In this document: in pieces, positions 1 through 10,240 of the stretch | Layout: each line of letters starts with the position of its first letter | Position numbering within the stretch: the stretch's first letter is position 1 | Source of the DNA: Chelonoidis abingdonii | Taxonomy: Eukaryota; Chordata; Testudines; Testudinidae | DNA: 64,000 nt | NCBI RefSeq assembly: GCF_003597395.2 | Contig: NC_133778.1 | Location: forward strand, 18,514,979 to 18,578,978 | Direction of reading: 5' to 3' | Translations under genes and position numbers: made by a program | The notes under the pieces: model-generated | What the model was told of the DNA's origin: nothing | Databases searched by the model: none | Seen by the model: the letters and a program-made list of their open reading frames with translations, nothing else

Positions 1-1035
1 CATTGTGAGAATGCTTGCTACCCAAAACCTAGCACTGTGTGGCACTTCAGATCAGCTGTATGTGCCAAACAATGGAAACTTCTTAAAATTGTGGAGCTGA
101 TGGCTGAGTTTGATGCTGTACTCCAGGAGCATCTGAGAAGAGTCACCACCCAAGAAATGTACACACACCACTAACTTGTAAAAACAATTCAAAATGAGAT
201 CATACAGTTACTGGCAACAGAAGTCAAACAGAAGACTGTGGCAGATCTGAAGTAAGCAAGATATTACTCTCTCATTCTGGACTGCACACCTGACATCAGC
301 CATATGGAACAAATGACTTTAATGGCGCCTTTTGTAAAAACAACAGAACCTAGTGAAAATGTCCTTGCAATAGTGACTGTCAGAGAGCATTTTCTAGAAT
401 TTATTGACATTGATGATACTACAGGAGCTGGTATGACAAATGTGCTTCTTTAAAAGCTGGAAGATATGGGAATTGCGATAGCTGACATGAGAGATCAGGG
501 CTACGATAATGGTACCAATATGAGAGGAAAGAACAGAGGAGTGCAGACACGGATCTGAGAGTTAAACCCTTGAGGTTTTTTTTTGTCCCTTGCAGTTCTC
601 ATTCATTGAATTTGGTGGTCATTGATGCAACATCAGCTTCTAGTGAGGCTGCTGAATTTTTTAATGTAGTTCAAAGCATCCATGTATTTTTCTCTGCATC
701 AACTCATCGATGGCAAATTTTGAAGCAATGTCTGGGAACATCCTCTCTGTCATGGAAACCAGTGAGTGCCACACAATGGGAAAGTTGAGTGAAGGCGATA
801 AAGCCTATCAAACACCAAACTGGGAAGATATATGATGCCATAGTTGCCATTATGGAGGATAATGCTTTGTGGGAGAACAGTGGCAGAGGGAAATGGAATC
901 ACCAGAAACATACATAACTTCAAATTTCTGTGTGGCTTAGTTTTGTTGCATGACATACTGTTTGAAATAAATGTTGTAAGCAAGAGATTCCAAGGTGTTG
1001 ACCTTGATATATCTGGAGCGATGGAACAACTGGAC
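1..1035 (+). pseudogene. hAT transposase fragment (ZMYM/DUF4371-like), decayed
   Basis: Conceptual translation across several frames gives a continuous hAT-type transposase middle region. Recognisable pieces include NNGNFLKIVELMAEFDA near the start, YYSLILDCTPDISHMEQMTL near 265-320, EHFLEFIDIDDTTGAGM near 390-435, and, from 570, a stretch with SSHSLNLVV and STHRWQILK. These resemble the catalytic region of ZMYM/DUF4371-type hAT transposases. In-frame stops fall near 174, 253, 452 and 556, and at least one frameshift follows near 570-790, so the copy cannot encode a protein. The left end is cut by the window edge. The right end stops abruptly inside the domain at a foldback repeat. This is a transposon relic, not a host gene; the exact hAT subfamily is inferred. 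Confidence 0.75.
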
Positions 1036-1047
1036 ACAGGAGCGGCG

Positions 1048-1348
1048 CCAGGGTTTCTGGTGCCCTAGGCAGAATTTGGGGGTAGCATTTTGTGTGCTCC
1101 CCATGGGGTGCACAGAAGCTTCCAGTTCCACTCCCATTGCGCCACTGAAGAAGGACTCTCCGCCAAAATGCTGTAGGTGACAGCGGCAGTCATTGAGCTG
1201 CTCAATTGCCTGCCGCTGTTTTCCGCGGCACGTCGGCAGAAGGTCTTTCTTTGGCGGTGTGACGGGAGTGGAACCAGAAGCTCCCATTTGCACCTTGGGG
1301 AGTGCACAAAATGCCACCCCCCGAATCCTGGAGCCCTAGGAAACCTGG
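1048..1348. repeat. 301-bp imperfect foldback palindrome
   Basis: The two halves are reverse complements with scattered mismatches, centred on TTGAGCTGCTCAA at 1193-1205. The left end CCAGGGTTTCTGGTGCCCTA pairs with the right end TAGG..AAACCTGG. Inner matches include GCATTTTGTG and GTTCCACTCCC in both arms. It interrupts the hAT relic on its left. It is probably a non-autonomous foldback DNA element; no clear target duplication was found. Confidence 0.7.
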
Positions 1349-1349
1349 G

Positions 1350-1562
1350 CTGTGCTCCTGGCTCTGCCACTGACTTGCTGTGTGACTTAGGGCAAGTCAC
1401 TTTACTTCTCCGTGCCTCAGTTTCACCCTCATCTGTCCTGGTTACTTAGCCTGCGAGCGCTTTTGGATTGGGATTGACTCTCACCATGTGTATGTACAGT
1501 GCCTAGCACAATGGAGCCCTGCTCTCAGCTAGGACTTCCAGGCACCCCTGTAATACAATTAA
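1350..1562 (+). repeat. CORE/MIR-like SINE with LINE-type tail
   Basis: The segment contains the MIR-like core (GCTCTGCCACTGACTTGCTG, then GACTTAGGGCAAGTCAC and GTGCCTCAGTTTCACC). It ends in the tail GTACAGTGCCTAGCACAATG, with a final run of TAATACAATTAA. The same tail recurs near 32300, 33620, 34700 (antisense) and 52900. The tRNA-like head is not convincing here, so the copy is probably 5'-truncated. Confidence 0.7.
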
Positions 1563-2004
1563 TTGCGGTCGCTTATGTGGACTACAATGCTGCTTTTCAT
1601 GGGATATGTCCAAAAGGATATGTGGAAGACCACTTTGCTCAGCCCTTGAATATATCTGCATTGCACAGTGAACATGTGGCATTATAAGAAGGCTCACTTT
1701 CATAGGAATAACCATGGCATGAAGAAAAGAAAACCACCCGTGATCATTACACCCTCATAAATGCCTGCTGGTGGACATTATTATTTGTACTGTGACAGTG
1801 CCCAAAATGTGCAAGATGATGTACAGACACATAGGGTGATCTAGGGCCAGATCCTACTCTGGTGTAACAGAGCCTAGCACCATTGACATCACAGGATTTC
1901 ACAATGATTTACAGTCCTCAAATTCTGGCCTTATATAGTCCCTGTGCTAAAGACCTCACTGTTCTAAAAGGGAAGCTGATGTGGAAGAGATTCAACAATT
2001 AAAG
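1563..2004. other. No recognisable gene
   Basis: Mixed unique sequence between a SINE and a CR1 copy. Only short, shadow-quality open frames are present, and nothing here supports a function. Confidence 0.5.
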
Positions 2005-2955
2005 TCATAGAATCATAGACTATCAGGGTTGGAAGGGACCTCAGGAGGTCATCTAGTCCAACCCCCTGCTCAAAGCAGGACCAATCCCCAACTAAATCAT
2101 CCCAGCCAGGGCTTTGTCAAGCCAAGCCTTAAAAAGCTCTAGGATGGAGATTCCACCACCTCCCTAGATAACTCGTTCCAGTGCTTCACCACCCTCCTAT
2201 TAGGAAATAATGTTTCCTAATATCCAACTTAGACCTTCCTCACTGCCACTTGAGATCATTGCTCCTTGTTCTGTCATCTGCCACCACTGAGAACAGTCTA
2301 GATCCATCCTCTTTGGAACCCCCCTTCAGGTAGTTGAAGGCTGCTATCAAATCCCCCCTCACTCTTCTCTTCTGTAGACTAAATAACCCCAGTTCCCTCA
2401 GCTTCTTCTTGTAAGTCATGTGCCCCAGCCCCCTAATAATTTTCATTGTCCTCTGTCCAGTTTGTCCACATCCCTTCTGTAGTGTTGGGGGGGGACCAAA
2501 ACTGGATACAATACTCCAGGTGTGGCCTCACCAGTGTCGAATAGGGTGGAGTAATCACTTCCCTCGATCTGCTGGCAATGCTGCTACTAATACAGACCAA
2601 TATGCTATTGGTCTTGGCAACAAGGGCACACTGCTAACTTGTATTCAGCTTCTCATCCACTGTAATCCCCAGGTCCTTTTCTGCAGAACTGCTGCTTAGC
2701 CAGTCGGTCCCCAACCTATAGCAGTGCATAGGATTCTTCCATCCTAAATGCAGGACTCTGCACTTATCCTTGTTGAACCTCATCAGATTTCTTTTTGTCC
2801 AATCCTCCAATTTGTCTAGGTCACTCTGGACCCTATCCCTAACCTCCAGCGTGTCTACCTCTCCCCTTATCTTAATGTCATCTATGAACTTGCTGAGGGT
2901 GCAATTAATCCCATCATTCAGATCATTGATAAAGATGTTCAACAAAACTGGCCAT
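2005..2955 (-). mobile_element. CR1 LINE 3' fragment with reverse transcriptase remnant
   Basis: Read on the - strand, the copy ends in the typical CR1 3' tail: the + strand starts with AGAATCATAGACTATCAGGG and GGAAGGGACCTCAGGAGGTC. Upstream on the - strand an open frame (2634-3101) encodes the C-terminal reverse transcriptase region, with LLNIFINDLNDGINCTLSKF followed by IDDIKI. The catalytic-loop motif that reads F-A-D-D-T-K-L in active CR1 is F-I-D-D-I-K-I here. The copy is 5'-truncated, as is usual for LINEs. Homology appears to end near 2955, and the ORF continues into unrelated sequence. Confidence 0.85.
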
Positions 2956-4426
2956 CTTGTTGACATATGCCATGTGGTCTTGTTGGTTCCATGTTGCTTT
3001 TTGTTTGTTTTTATAGACACACCATCTCCACATGCCACAAAACCAACATCACTTACATGTTTGTCTGTAATGTTAATTAGCCTCTCTCTGTCCTTCTGCA
3101 CATGGCAGTATCATATGTCCCTTGCCTAAACTGCTCATTTAGGACTTGATCAAAGGCCCGTTAAAGGATCTCACTGTCTTCAATGGGCTTTGGATCAGGG
3201 AGGCCCAAGATATCTGTATGTGGTTATTCCCGGGCAGCAGTCTCCTGGGAAAGCAGAACTTCCCTCTCTATTGCTTTGTGCCCTCATGCAGGCTGTCAAG
3301 AAACGTGGAGTTTTGCTACAACTCATTTAAAAAAAAGAGTCAACAGAAACAGAACCTTGTGCTATCATATAGCAAGATATTCTGCAATGTTACCATTTAG
3401 CAAGACACGCTTCTCCTGTTGTTCCAATTGGTGAGGTGGCTTTCTCATTCTGCTGTGACAAACGGTGTCTTTTCACCACTGGGGCAAGACTAAAGAAGAG
3501 ATCTCTGAATAAGGGAGCAGTTTTATTTTCCTGTCACAGAAAGATATGCAAGGGTTTTCAACAGGAGAATAAAATACAGCCCTGCTTTCAATTCCCCTTT
3601 GATTTTTTCCTAAGTTTTACAACCTTACTTATCTGTAAATAAGAGTTATATATATTTTTTTTCATAACATGCTGCATAAATACATCCTCATGCATCCAGG
3701 AAGCTGACAGCTGCCCTCGGAGATACAGTATGACAGCTTAAAATCCACGAATCAATCACTGAGATATAGTGACTGTACACAGTTTCCACCAGGATGTATC
3801 ACTGAATCCAGGCACTAGCTATTTGAGATATGCCATCATCACTCTGACAGATTAAAGCACCACAGCCAGGAAACAATTGTGTAAGAAAAAAATGGTATCA
3901 GAGATCTGCCAGGTTACTGCACAGATTCCAGGAGCCAACCAGGGGCAGGCAGTTCTGTATCTCTGTTTCCAGAAACCTACAGAGAAGCCTGATGACAGTT
4001 TTGTTCTCAGACAGCCCCATTATGACCCAATTAGCATACATGAATTGCAGATTTAAAGCATTAAAGTGATGTACAAATCATTAATTTTTTGTCAAATCCG
4101 TGTCAGCCATGTGTATGCCTTCCTATTTTAATGTTGCATGACAGTGAAAAGAAGCCTAATCCTCTGTATATAAAGAGGAGAGATTTGGGGTAGCTGATCT
4201 AATGAGAACTATTTAAACACTATGTGTTTTTCAGCTTTGAGTATATCTGCTTGGAAAAATGCTACATTTGTCCCATTAGGATTAATTGCGAAAGGAAGTA
4301 AATGTAAAACTCTAGAGGATAGTCTACATGTTATCTGTTTGAAATAGATGTAAAGCGGACTTCATGTGAAGACCTCCTTTTAATTTTGAGGTAAATAAAA
4401 AAGATTTATTATACACACAGGATGGG
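2956..4426. other. Mostly unique AT-rich DNA, part looks conserved non-coding
   Basis: No transposon signature or credible coding frame is seen. 3660-4230 is compositionally even and rich in short homeodomain-type cores (e.g. CCAATTAGCAT, CATTAATTTTTT). It lacks the CpG decay and inverted-repeat structure seen in nearby elements, a texture typical of conserved non-coding elements. That reading is inference only. Confidence 0.3.
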
Positions 4427-4515
4427 CCTGATTTTAGAAGGGGTGAGTGCCTATCTCACCACTTGAAGTCAGTTAGAGTTCTTGGTTTGCAACTCCTCTG
4501 AAAAATTAAGCCATA
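4427..4515. repeat. Short gapped-palindrome repeat (CCTGATTTT family)
   Basis: It begins GCCTGATTTTAGAAG and closes with CTCTGAAAAATTAAGCC, roughly its reverse complement. Related copies lie near 13330, 24350, 52320 and 56307. Confidence 0.4.
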
Positions 4516-6083
4516 TATATGTAAGCACAAACTCCTGTGCAAAAAATTGACCCCATTAATATGATACCAAAGTAAACATATAAAGTCCATGTCTGTTCTG
4601 CTAACTTCCAATCCAAATTTAGCACATATAGCTACACCAGAGGAAATGAGGACAGCTTTAAAGAAGGCATTTATGCTTTACAGCTTATACGAGTCTTCAA
4701 TATTATACACAGCCTGGGGTTAGTTGCTCTCCCAGTTGCCATGCGTGTAATCGTGTTGGATGTTCTTTCCGTTGTGTGTTTTGGGAATGCAAACCCACCC
4801 ATTTTGGCAGTCTTTGGGTCAGAGACTGACTGCTTGCTGTCACTCGATTTCCCTTGTGTTTGCCCTCCTTGGAATGGGCTTTGAAAGAGCTGTCAAGTCT
4901 TATGTTAAAAACAAAATGATAAAACCACTGTACTGTAGTAAGAAAGCTAATTTCTGTTGGAGCTCTCCAACCTCTCCATTAGAGTGTCATCCTGGTCCCA
5001 TTTCATTCAACTGATTATCCCTACAGAATACTTTACATTAAACCTGCCGAATGAAGCAGAGCAGTTCCACAAAGCAAGATGTTTATTTTTTACCTAGTGA
5101 TGTCCAGATGCAGGAAGCGTAGCGTGTATTACTTACTTACTTACTTTGCTGTCTTTCACCCATCTTGATCTATCTGTTCATTGGCTTCAGTGGGGCTGGA
5201 TGGGCTTTAGATGAGGGGAGATTTAGTCTATAGGCTATACCTAAGCTTGTCAAGAGCAGCAACAAATAAACTATTCAATTCTGACAAATCACATAAGCAC
5301 AGACAGTGGCTGGGCTTTACAGAGGGTCTAACAGAGTTAGGCACCTATTTCCCAGTCCAGTCGGTGTTGGACTCCTAACTCCCTTAAGATCCTTCGAAAT
5401 TCCTGGCCTCCCTGATGGTCATAATCCCATCAAACAGCAGTGTCTTTGAAAAGCCCCAGACTTCCTCATGATCCTGAAGCAGAAGATTTGAGCAAAGGGC
5501 CTTTGTTTCAGTTCTGCCAGTTTCAACAGTCAACAGCACTTTTGGGTGGATTATTTCTCCTCCAGTTCCTTAGAATGACTTGCTGAGCAATGAATAATCA
5601 GCAGTGTAACAAATCTTTTCTGACAGCAGATGAGTGCAGAGATGACTCTTCTCTAGCCAGTGAAATAGGATACAGAGGAATGGAAGTGCCTTTCAGGAAT
5701 ATGTTTAGAAAGAGACAGCCCAAGCTGTTTTTATGGCTCGAGAGATCCATGGCTTATACCCCAAAGTGACCTCAGTGTTGCCAACCCAGTGGATTTTCCA
5801 ATAACCATGTATAGTTTGTGTAGTAGGCATCAGAGCATTTTCATTGTCCTATAGCACACCCTGTCATCTGGAGCAATAAGGAACCAAGGCTGTGAATTAA
5901 ATTCCTCTGTAGCTTTATTGGTTAAAATTTTGACCATTCTTTTGAGAGAATCCCATTGCAAGAGTAACACATTAGTATCTGCCTGTTAATAATAGTCGCC
6001 TTGGGATAGCCCAATTCAATTCAGTGTAGGGTGAGTATCCTTTTCAATCAGCATGGAGGAGGTAAGGAGCTAATGGCTCATGT
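4516..6083. other. No recognisable gene
   Basis: Largely unique sequence. A short stretch near 5315-5450 (TTAGGCACCTATTTCC... and GGACTCCTAACTCCC) resembles a palindromic turtle repeat. A run of CTTA repeats lies near 5130-5145. Nothing else is supported. Confidence 0.45.
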
Positions 6084-6206
6084 TAGGATGACCATCTGTC
6101 CCATTTTTATAGGGACAGTCCAATTTTTTGGGACTTTTTCTTATATAAGTGCCTATTACTCCCCACCCCTGTCCTGTGTTTTCACAGTTGCTATCTGGTA
6201 ACCCTA
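6084..6206. mobile_element. hAT-like MITE, TAGGGTGACCAG family
   Basis: The terminal inverted repeats are TAGGATGACCATCTGTCCC (left) and CTATCTGGTAACCCTA (right). Flanks GCTCATGT and CTCATATG look like a decayed target duplication. It belongs to the same family as the copy at 15679-15897. It has no coding capacity. Confidence 0.7.
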
Positions 6207-6233
6207 CTCATATGTCTATGTGAGAAAGAAGCT

Positions 6234-6300
6234 GGAAGGGAGGAAGGATGGTCTTGTGGTTAAGGTGTTGGACTTGGACTCAGGATACCTCCATGGCAAC
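6234..6300 (+). repeat. tRNA-derived SINE head
   Basis: GGTCTTGTGGTTAAGGTG resembles an A-box-bearing tRNA-like 5' head, as in the fuller SINE at 51512. The core that should follow is weak. It is a repeat, not a functional tRNA gene. Confidence 0.45.
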
Positions 6301-6768
6301 GACTGGGACTTACTATTTCCACCCCTTTCACTCCTGCTGTTGGGACTCTACCCAGCTAGGATGGAAATCTTGTTGACTGTGGGAACCAACAAGAACGGGT
6401 GACAATTGTAGCAGTGCCTCTGGTTGGGGGAGCTTGTCTACTATTTGTAGCTAAAATATGCACCCTGTGCATCTTGCTAGGTCCCCAGCTACTTGTGGGT
6501 ACCCATGTAGCAGCAGCAGCAGCAACAGCCAAGAGTGCTTTTAACCCTTTACGCCAGGCAAAAAAGCTGTCGTTTCTTCTTGAAGGTAGACTTTTACCAC
6601 ATTTGTTTATGTCTTTGTCACCTTCAGAGAGAATTACTTCAAGGCACTGTACATGGGGCTATGATTTCAGACCACTTTACACAGGGCAGAATGAGGCAGT
6701 CTGTTTATTAAATAAAGTTTTATGCAGAGAGCATGTTACACCTGTGCTTTGCACTGGCTAGCAGTTTT
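6301..6768. other. No recognisable gene; short CAG run
   Basis: A short (CAG)n-like run lies near 6508-6527. The open frames are not convincing as genes. Confidence 0.4.
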
Positions 6769-8901
6769 AAACACAAGAACAGCCATATGTGGTCAGACCA
6801 AAGACCCATCTAGCTCTGTGTCCTGTCATCCAACAGTGGCTGGTCCCAGATGCTTTAGAGGGAATGAGCAGAACATGGCAATTTGAGTGATCCATCTCCT
6901 GTCATCCAGTACCAGTTTCTAGCAGTCAGAGGTTTAGGGAAACCCAGCGCATGGGGCTGTGTCCCTTACCATCTTAGCTAATAGCCATTGATGGATCTAT
7001 CCTCCACGAACTCATCCAATTCTTTTTTTTTAACCCTATTATACTTTTGGCCTTCACAACATCCCCTGGCGATGAGTTCCACAGGTTAACTGTGTGTTGG
7101 GTGAAGAAGTACTTCCTTTTGTTTGTTTTAAACCTGCTACCTATTAATTTCATTGGGAGAGCCTGTGGTTCTTGTGCTACATGAAGGAGTAAATAAACAC
7201 TTGCTTATTCAATTTCTCCACACCAATCTTGAATTTATGGACCTCTATCATGTCCCCCCTTAGTCATCTCTTTTCTAAATGGAACAGTCCCAGTTTTTTT
7301 AATCTCCTCTCAGATGGAAACTCTTCCATACCCCTAATTGTTTTTTTTGCCCTTCGCTGTACTTTTTCCAATTCTAATGTATCTTTTTTTAAACGGGGAG
7401 ACTAGATCTGCATGCAGTATTCAAGGTGTGGGTGTACCCTGGATTTATATAGTGGCATTATGATACTTTCTGTCTTATTAGCTATCTGTTTCCCAATGTT
7501 TCCTAACGTTTGTTAAGTTTATGTTTTTTTGACTGTTGCTGCACATTGAAAAGATGTTTTCAGAGAACTATCCACAATGACCCCAAGATCTCTTTCTTGA
7601 TGGGTAACAGTTAATTTAGACCCCATCATTTTGCATGTGTTCTTGGGATTATGTTTAAGGCTGCAAATTTGTCATGAAGGTCATGGAGTTTGCAGATTCT
7701 GTGACCTCCAGGACTTCTGCAGCAGTTGATATGCCTGGCCCAGGTGCTGCCGGAGCAGCTCAGGCAGCCCCTGGGCCAGTTGCACTGGCCACTGCTGTGG
7801 CAGTTTTGGGCCACCATGCTCCTCTCCCCCAGCAGCAGCAGGAGTTTGTGTGTGGAAAGGGGGAGGAAGTTGGGGCACAGGACCAGGTGAGGTATGTGGG
7901 TGGACCTTACCTTGGAGGCGAGGGAGTTCCCTGGAAGCAGCGACATCCCCCTCCTTCAGCTCCTAGGCGGAGGCATGGCCAGGCAGCTCTATGCGCTGCT
8001 TCTGTCTGCAGGCACCACATGCATGGTCCCCAGTCAATGGGAGCTGCGGAGCCATAGTTTGGGGCGGAAACAGCGCGCAGAGCTGCCTGGCTATACCTCT
8101 GCCTAGGAGTTGAGGGAGGGGGATGTCGCTGCTTCTGGGGAGGCGCAGAGCCGGGTAGGGAGCCTGCCAACTGCCTCTCACCCCCCAGCACCAGCAGGGG
8201 TCCCGGGCTACATGCTGCTGCCTGCTTCCCCCCAGCACCAGCAGGGGTCCCAGGTTGACCCCCTCCCAGCACTCGTGGCAGTTCCAGGCCCCCCAAGCAC
8301 CCGTGGCATCCCTGGGCCATCCTCCCTTCTCCAAGATTTAGTCAGGGGTATATAGTACAAGTCATGGACAGATCATGGGCCATGAATTTCTGTTTACTGC
8401 CCGTGATCTATCCATGACTTTTACTAAAAATACCCATAACTAAAACATAGGCTTAATTATGTTTCCCAATGTGCATTACTTTGCCTTTATCAACACTGAA
8501 TTTCACCTGTCATTTTGTTGCCCAGTCACCCAGTTTTGTGAGATCCCTTTGTAGCTCTTTGCAGTCAGCTTTGACCTTTACTATCTTGACTAATTTTGTG
8601 TTGTCTGCAAATTTTGGCACCTCACTGTTTCTCTCTTTCCAGATCATTTATGCATGTGTTGAACATCACTGATCCTATTACAGATCCTTGGGGGATGCTC
8701 TATTTACCTCTCTCCACTGTGAAAACTGACCATTTATTCCTACCCTTTGTTTCCGGTCTTTTTACCAGTTACTGATCCTGAGAAGACCTTCCCTCTTATC
8801 CTATGGCTGCTTACTCTGCTTAAGAGCATTTGGTAAGGGACCTTGTCAAAGGCTTTCTGAAAGTCCAAGTACACTATATCCACTGGATCACTCTTGTCCA
8901 C
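6769..8901 (-). mobile_element. CR1 LINE copy, antisense, split by a younger element
   Basis: The 3' end is at the left (ATGTGGTCAGACCAAAGACC on the + strand, the reverse of the CR1 ending that says ...GGTCTGACC...). The copy runs rightward through sequence matching the CR1 copies at 13834-14979 (sense) and 28158-28995 (antisense). Shared markers include CTAATAGCCATTGATGG, GAGTTCCACAGGTTAACTGT and CCCAATGTGCATTACTTTGC. It is interrupted by an insertion at 7657-8455. Many indels remove the open frame. About 1.33 kb of CR1 sequence remains once the insert is excluded. Confidence 0.85.
7657..8455. mobile_element. 799-bp non-autonomous DNA element nested in CR1
   Basis: It is flanked by a perfect 9-bp duplication ATTATGTTT (7648-7656 and 8456-8464) that exactly interrupts CR1 sequence. 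The ends AAGGCTGC.. and ..AGGCTTA form weak inverted repeats. Just inside are CATGAAGGTCATGG and TCCATGACTTTTAC, also inverted. The interior is GC-rich and contains an inverted repeat of about 80 bp (roughly 7930-8010 against 8060-8145; both arms carry CAGCGACATCCCCCTCC in opposite orientation). The target size suggests hAT-like mobility. The open frames here are GC-rich shadows. Confidence 0.7.
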
Positions 8902-8902
8902 A

Positions 8903-9995
8903 TTTTATTATTATTAATATTATGGGAACACCGGTAAGATGCAATTGAGATCAGGGGCCCATTGTTCTAGACCAGTGGTCTCCAACCTTTTTACGCAAAA
9001 GATTACTTTTTGAATTTAAGTGCAACCCAGGATCTACCCCCTCCCATTCTCCAAGGTCCCACCCCGCCCCGCACACTCCATTCCCCTCTCTCTGTCACTC
9101 GCTGTCCCCCACCCTCACTCACTTTCACTGTGCTGGGGTAGGGGTTTGGGAGGGGCTGTGGGCTCTGGGCTGGGGCTGAGGCGTTTAGAGGGTTGGGGTG
9201 CAGGAGGGGGTGAGAGGTGCTGGCTCTGGGAGGGGGGTCGGGGCAGGGTGGGGAGTACGGGGTGCAGGAGGGGGTATGGGGTGCTGGCTGTGGGAGGAGA
9301 CTTAGGGTTGGGTCAGGGGTTTGGGGTGCTGGCTCTGGGAGGGGGGTCAGGACTTGGGGTTGGGTTGTGGGCTCCCGCCAGGCGGCGTTTACCTTGGGTG
9401 GCTGTCTGTTGGCAAAACAGCAGGGCTAAGGCAGGCCAGCCCTGGCCCCACACTGCTCCCAGAAGGGGCCAAAATGCTACGGCCTCTGGGCAGGGTGGCA
9501 TGTGGCTCCGCACACTGCCCTTCTCTGCAGTCACCACCCCTGCAGCTTCCGTTGGTCACAGTTCCCCATTCCTGGCCAATGGGAGCTGTGGGAACAGTGC
9601 TTGCAGGCAGGAGCAGTGCACAGAGACCCCTGTTCCCCCCCTCTCCCCTGGGGTTGCGGGGCTGTGCTGGCCAGTTCCGGGAGCGGCGTGGGCTGGGGCA
9701 GGCAGAGAGCCTGCCTTAGTGCAGTTCCGCTGCACTTCCAGACTTTTAGCAGCCAGAGATTGTGATCGACTGGGAGAGTCTACAGGATTGACCAGTCGAT
9801 CGCAATTGACCGGTTGGTGATCACTGCTTAGACACTGTGCACACACTTAGTAAGAGAAAGTCCGTGTCCTAAGGACCTTGCAATGTAAATAGACAATACC
9901 AAGGAAAGGTGGGAGGTGAAAAAAGACATAAAGAGTGGCAATGATTTGCCACAGTAGGTGACTGCTAATCCAGGGTCCTATCCACTAGACCATAT
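8903..9995 (-). repeat. tRNA-headed CORE-SINE, antisense, split by a hAT-like element
   Basis: The left end (TTATTATTATTAATATTATG...GGGGCCCATTGTTCTAGA) is the reversed SINE tail. After the insertion at 8973-9826 it resumes with CACTGTGCACACACTTAG and ends with CTATCCACTAGACCATATTG. Read on the - strand, that end is a tRNA-like head with the A-box-like ATGGTCTAGTGGATAGG. Without the insert the SINE is about 240 bp, close to full length. Confidence 0.7.
8973..9826. mobile_element. 854-bp hAT-like non-autonomous element nested in SINE
   Basis: The ends are CAGTGGTCTCCAACC and GGTTGGTGATCACTG, good inverted repeats of the hAT CAGTGG type. Flanks TTCTAGAC and CTTAGACA look like a decayed 8-bp duplication (TCTAGA core). 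The interior is GGGTGCTGGCTCTGGGAG-type short tandem repetition (about 9130-9380), followed by CpG-decayed GC-rich sequence. Two 'CAATGGGAGCTG'-type blocks resemble the interior of the 7657-8455 element. Several overlapping open frames, one of 266 codons, arise from the low stop density of G-rich repeats. Confidence 0.75.
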
Positions 9996-10039
9996 TGACT
10001 GTAAATTGACTCCAAAATGAAGTTTGAAGGATTGGTTTT

Positions 10040-10240
10040 TGTCCTATAAAGTCCTAAATGGCTTGGCTCTTGAGTGATGCCTCTGTCTCCATGTGTTACC
10101 ATGATGGTTTTGATGTGTCATTGGAAGTGTTGGAGCGATGCTCTCAGGTTAAATGGGAGGAGGCTGGTGACAGGGTGTTCTTGGTAGAGTCCTTGGCTTT
10201 GGAATTCGTGCCTCGCGTCCCCTGTGGTGTTCCACTGCTG
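10040..10240 (+). mobile_element. Possible L2-like LINE fragment
   Basis: TATAAAGTCCTAAATGGCTT resembles the segment of L2-type reverse transcriptases that encodes YKVLNGL. TTGGCTTTGGAATTC downstream resembles the conserved W-N-S region. The frames are broken and the similarity is weak. Confidence 0.4.

Noticed and set aside
2634..3101. Host gene on -
   Set aside because: The frame is CR1 reverse transcriptase (LLNIFINDL, then FIDD), continued by chance past the CR1 boundary near 2955.
6508..6527. CAG repeat as a disease-type coding expansion
   Set aside because: Only about four to six triplets, and no supported exon.
9020..9820. 266-codon open frame on +
   Set aside because: It lies inside the 8973-9826 hAT-like element, in G-rich tandem repetition with few stops. 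Overlapping frames are open on both strands.
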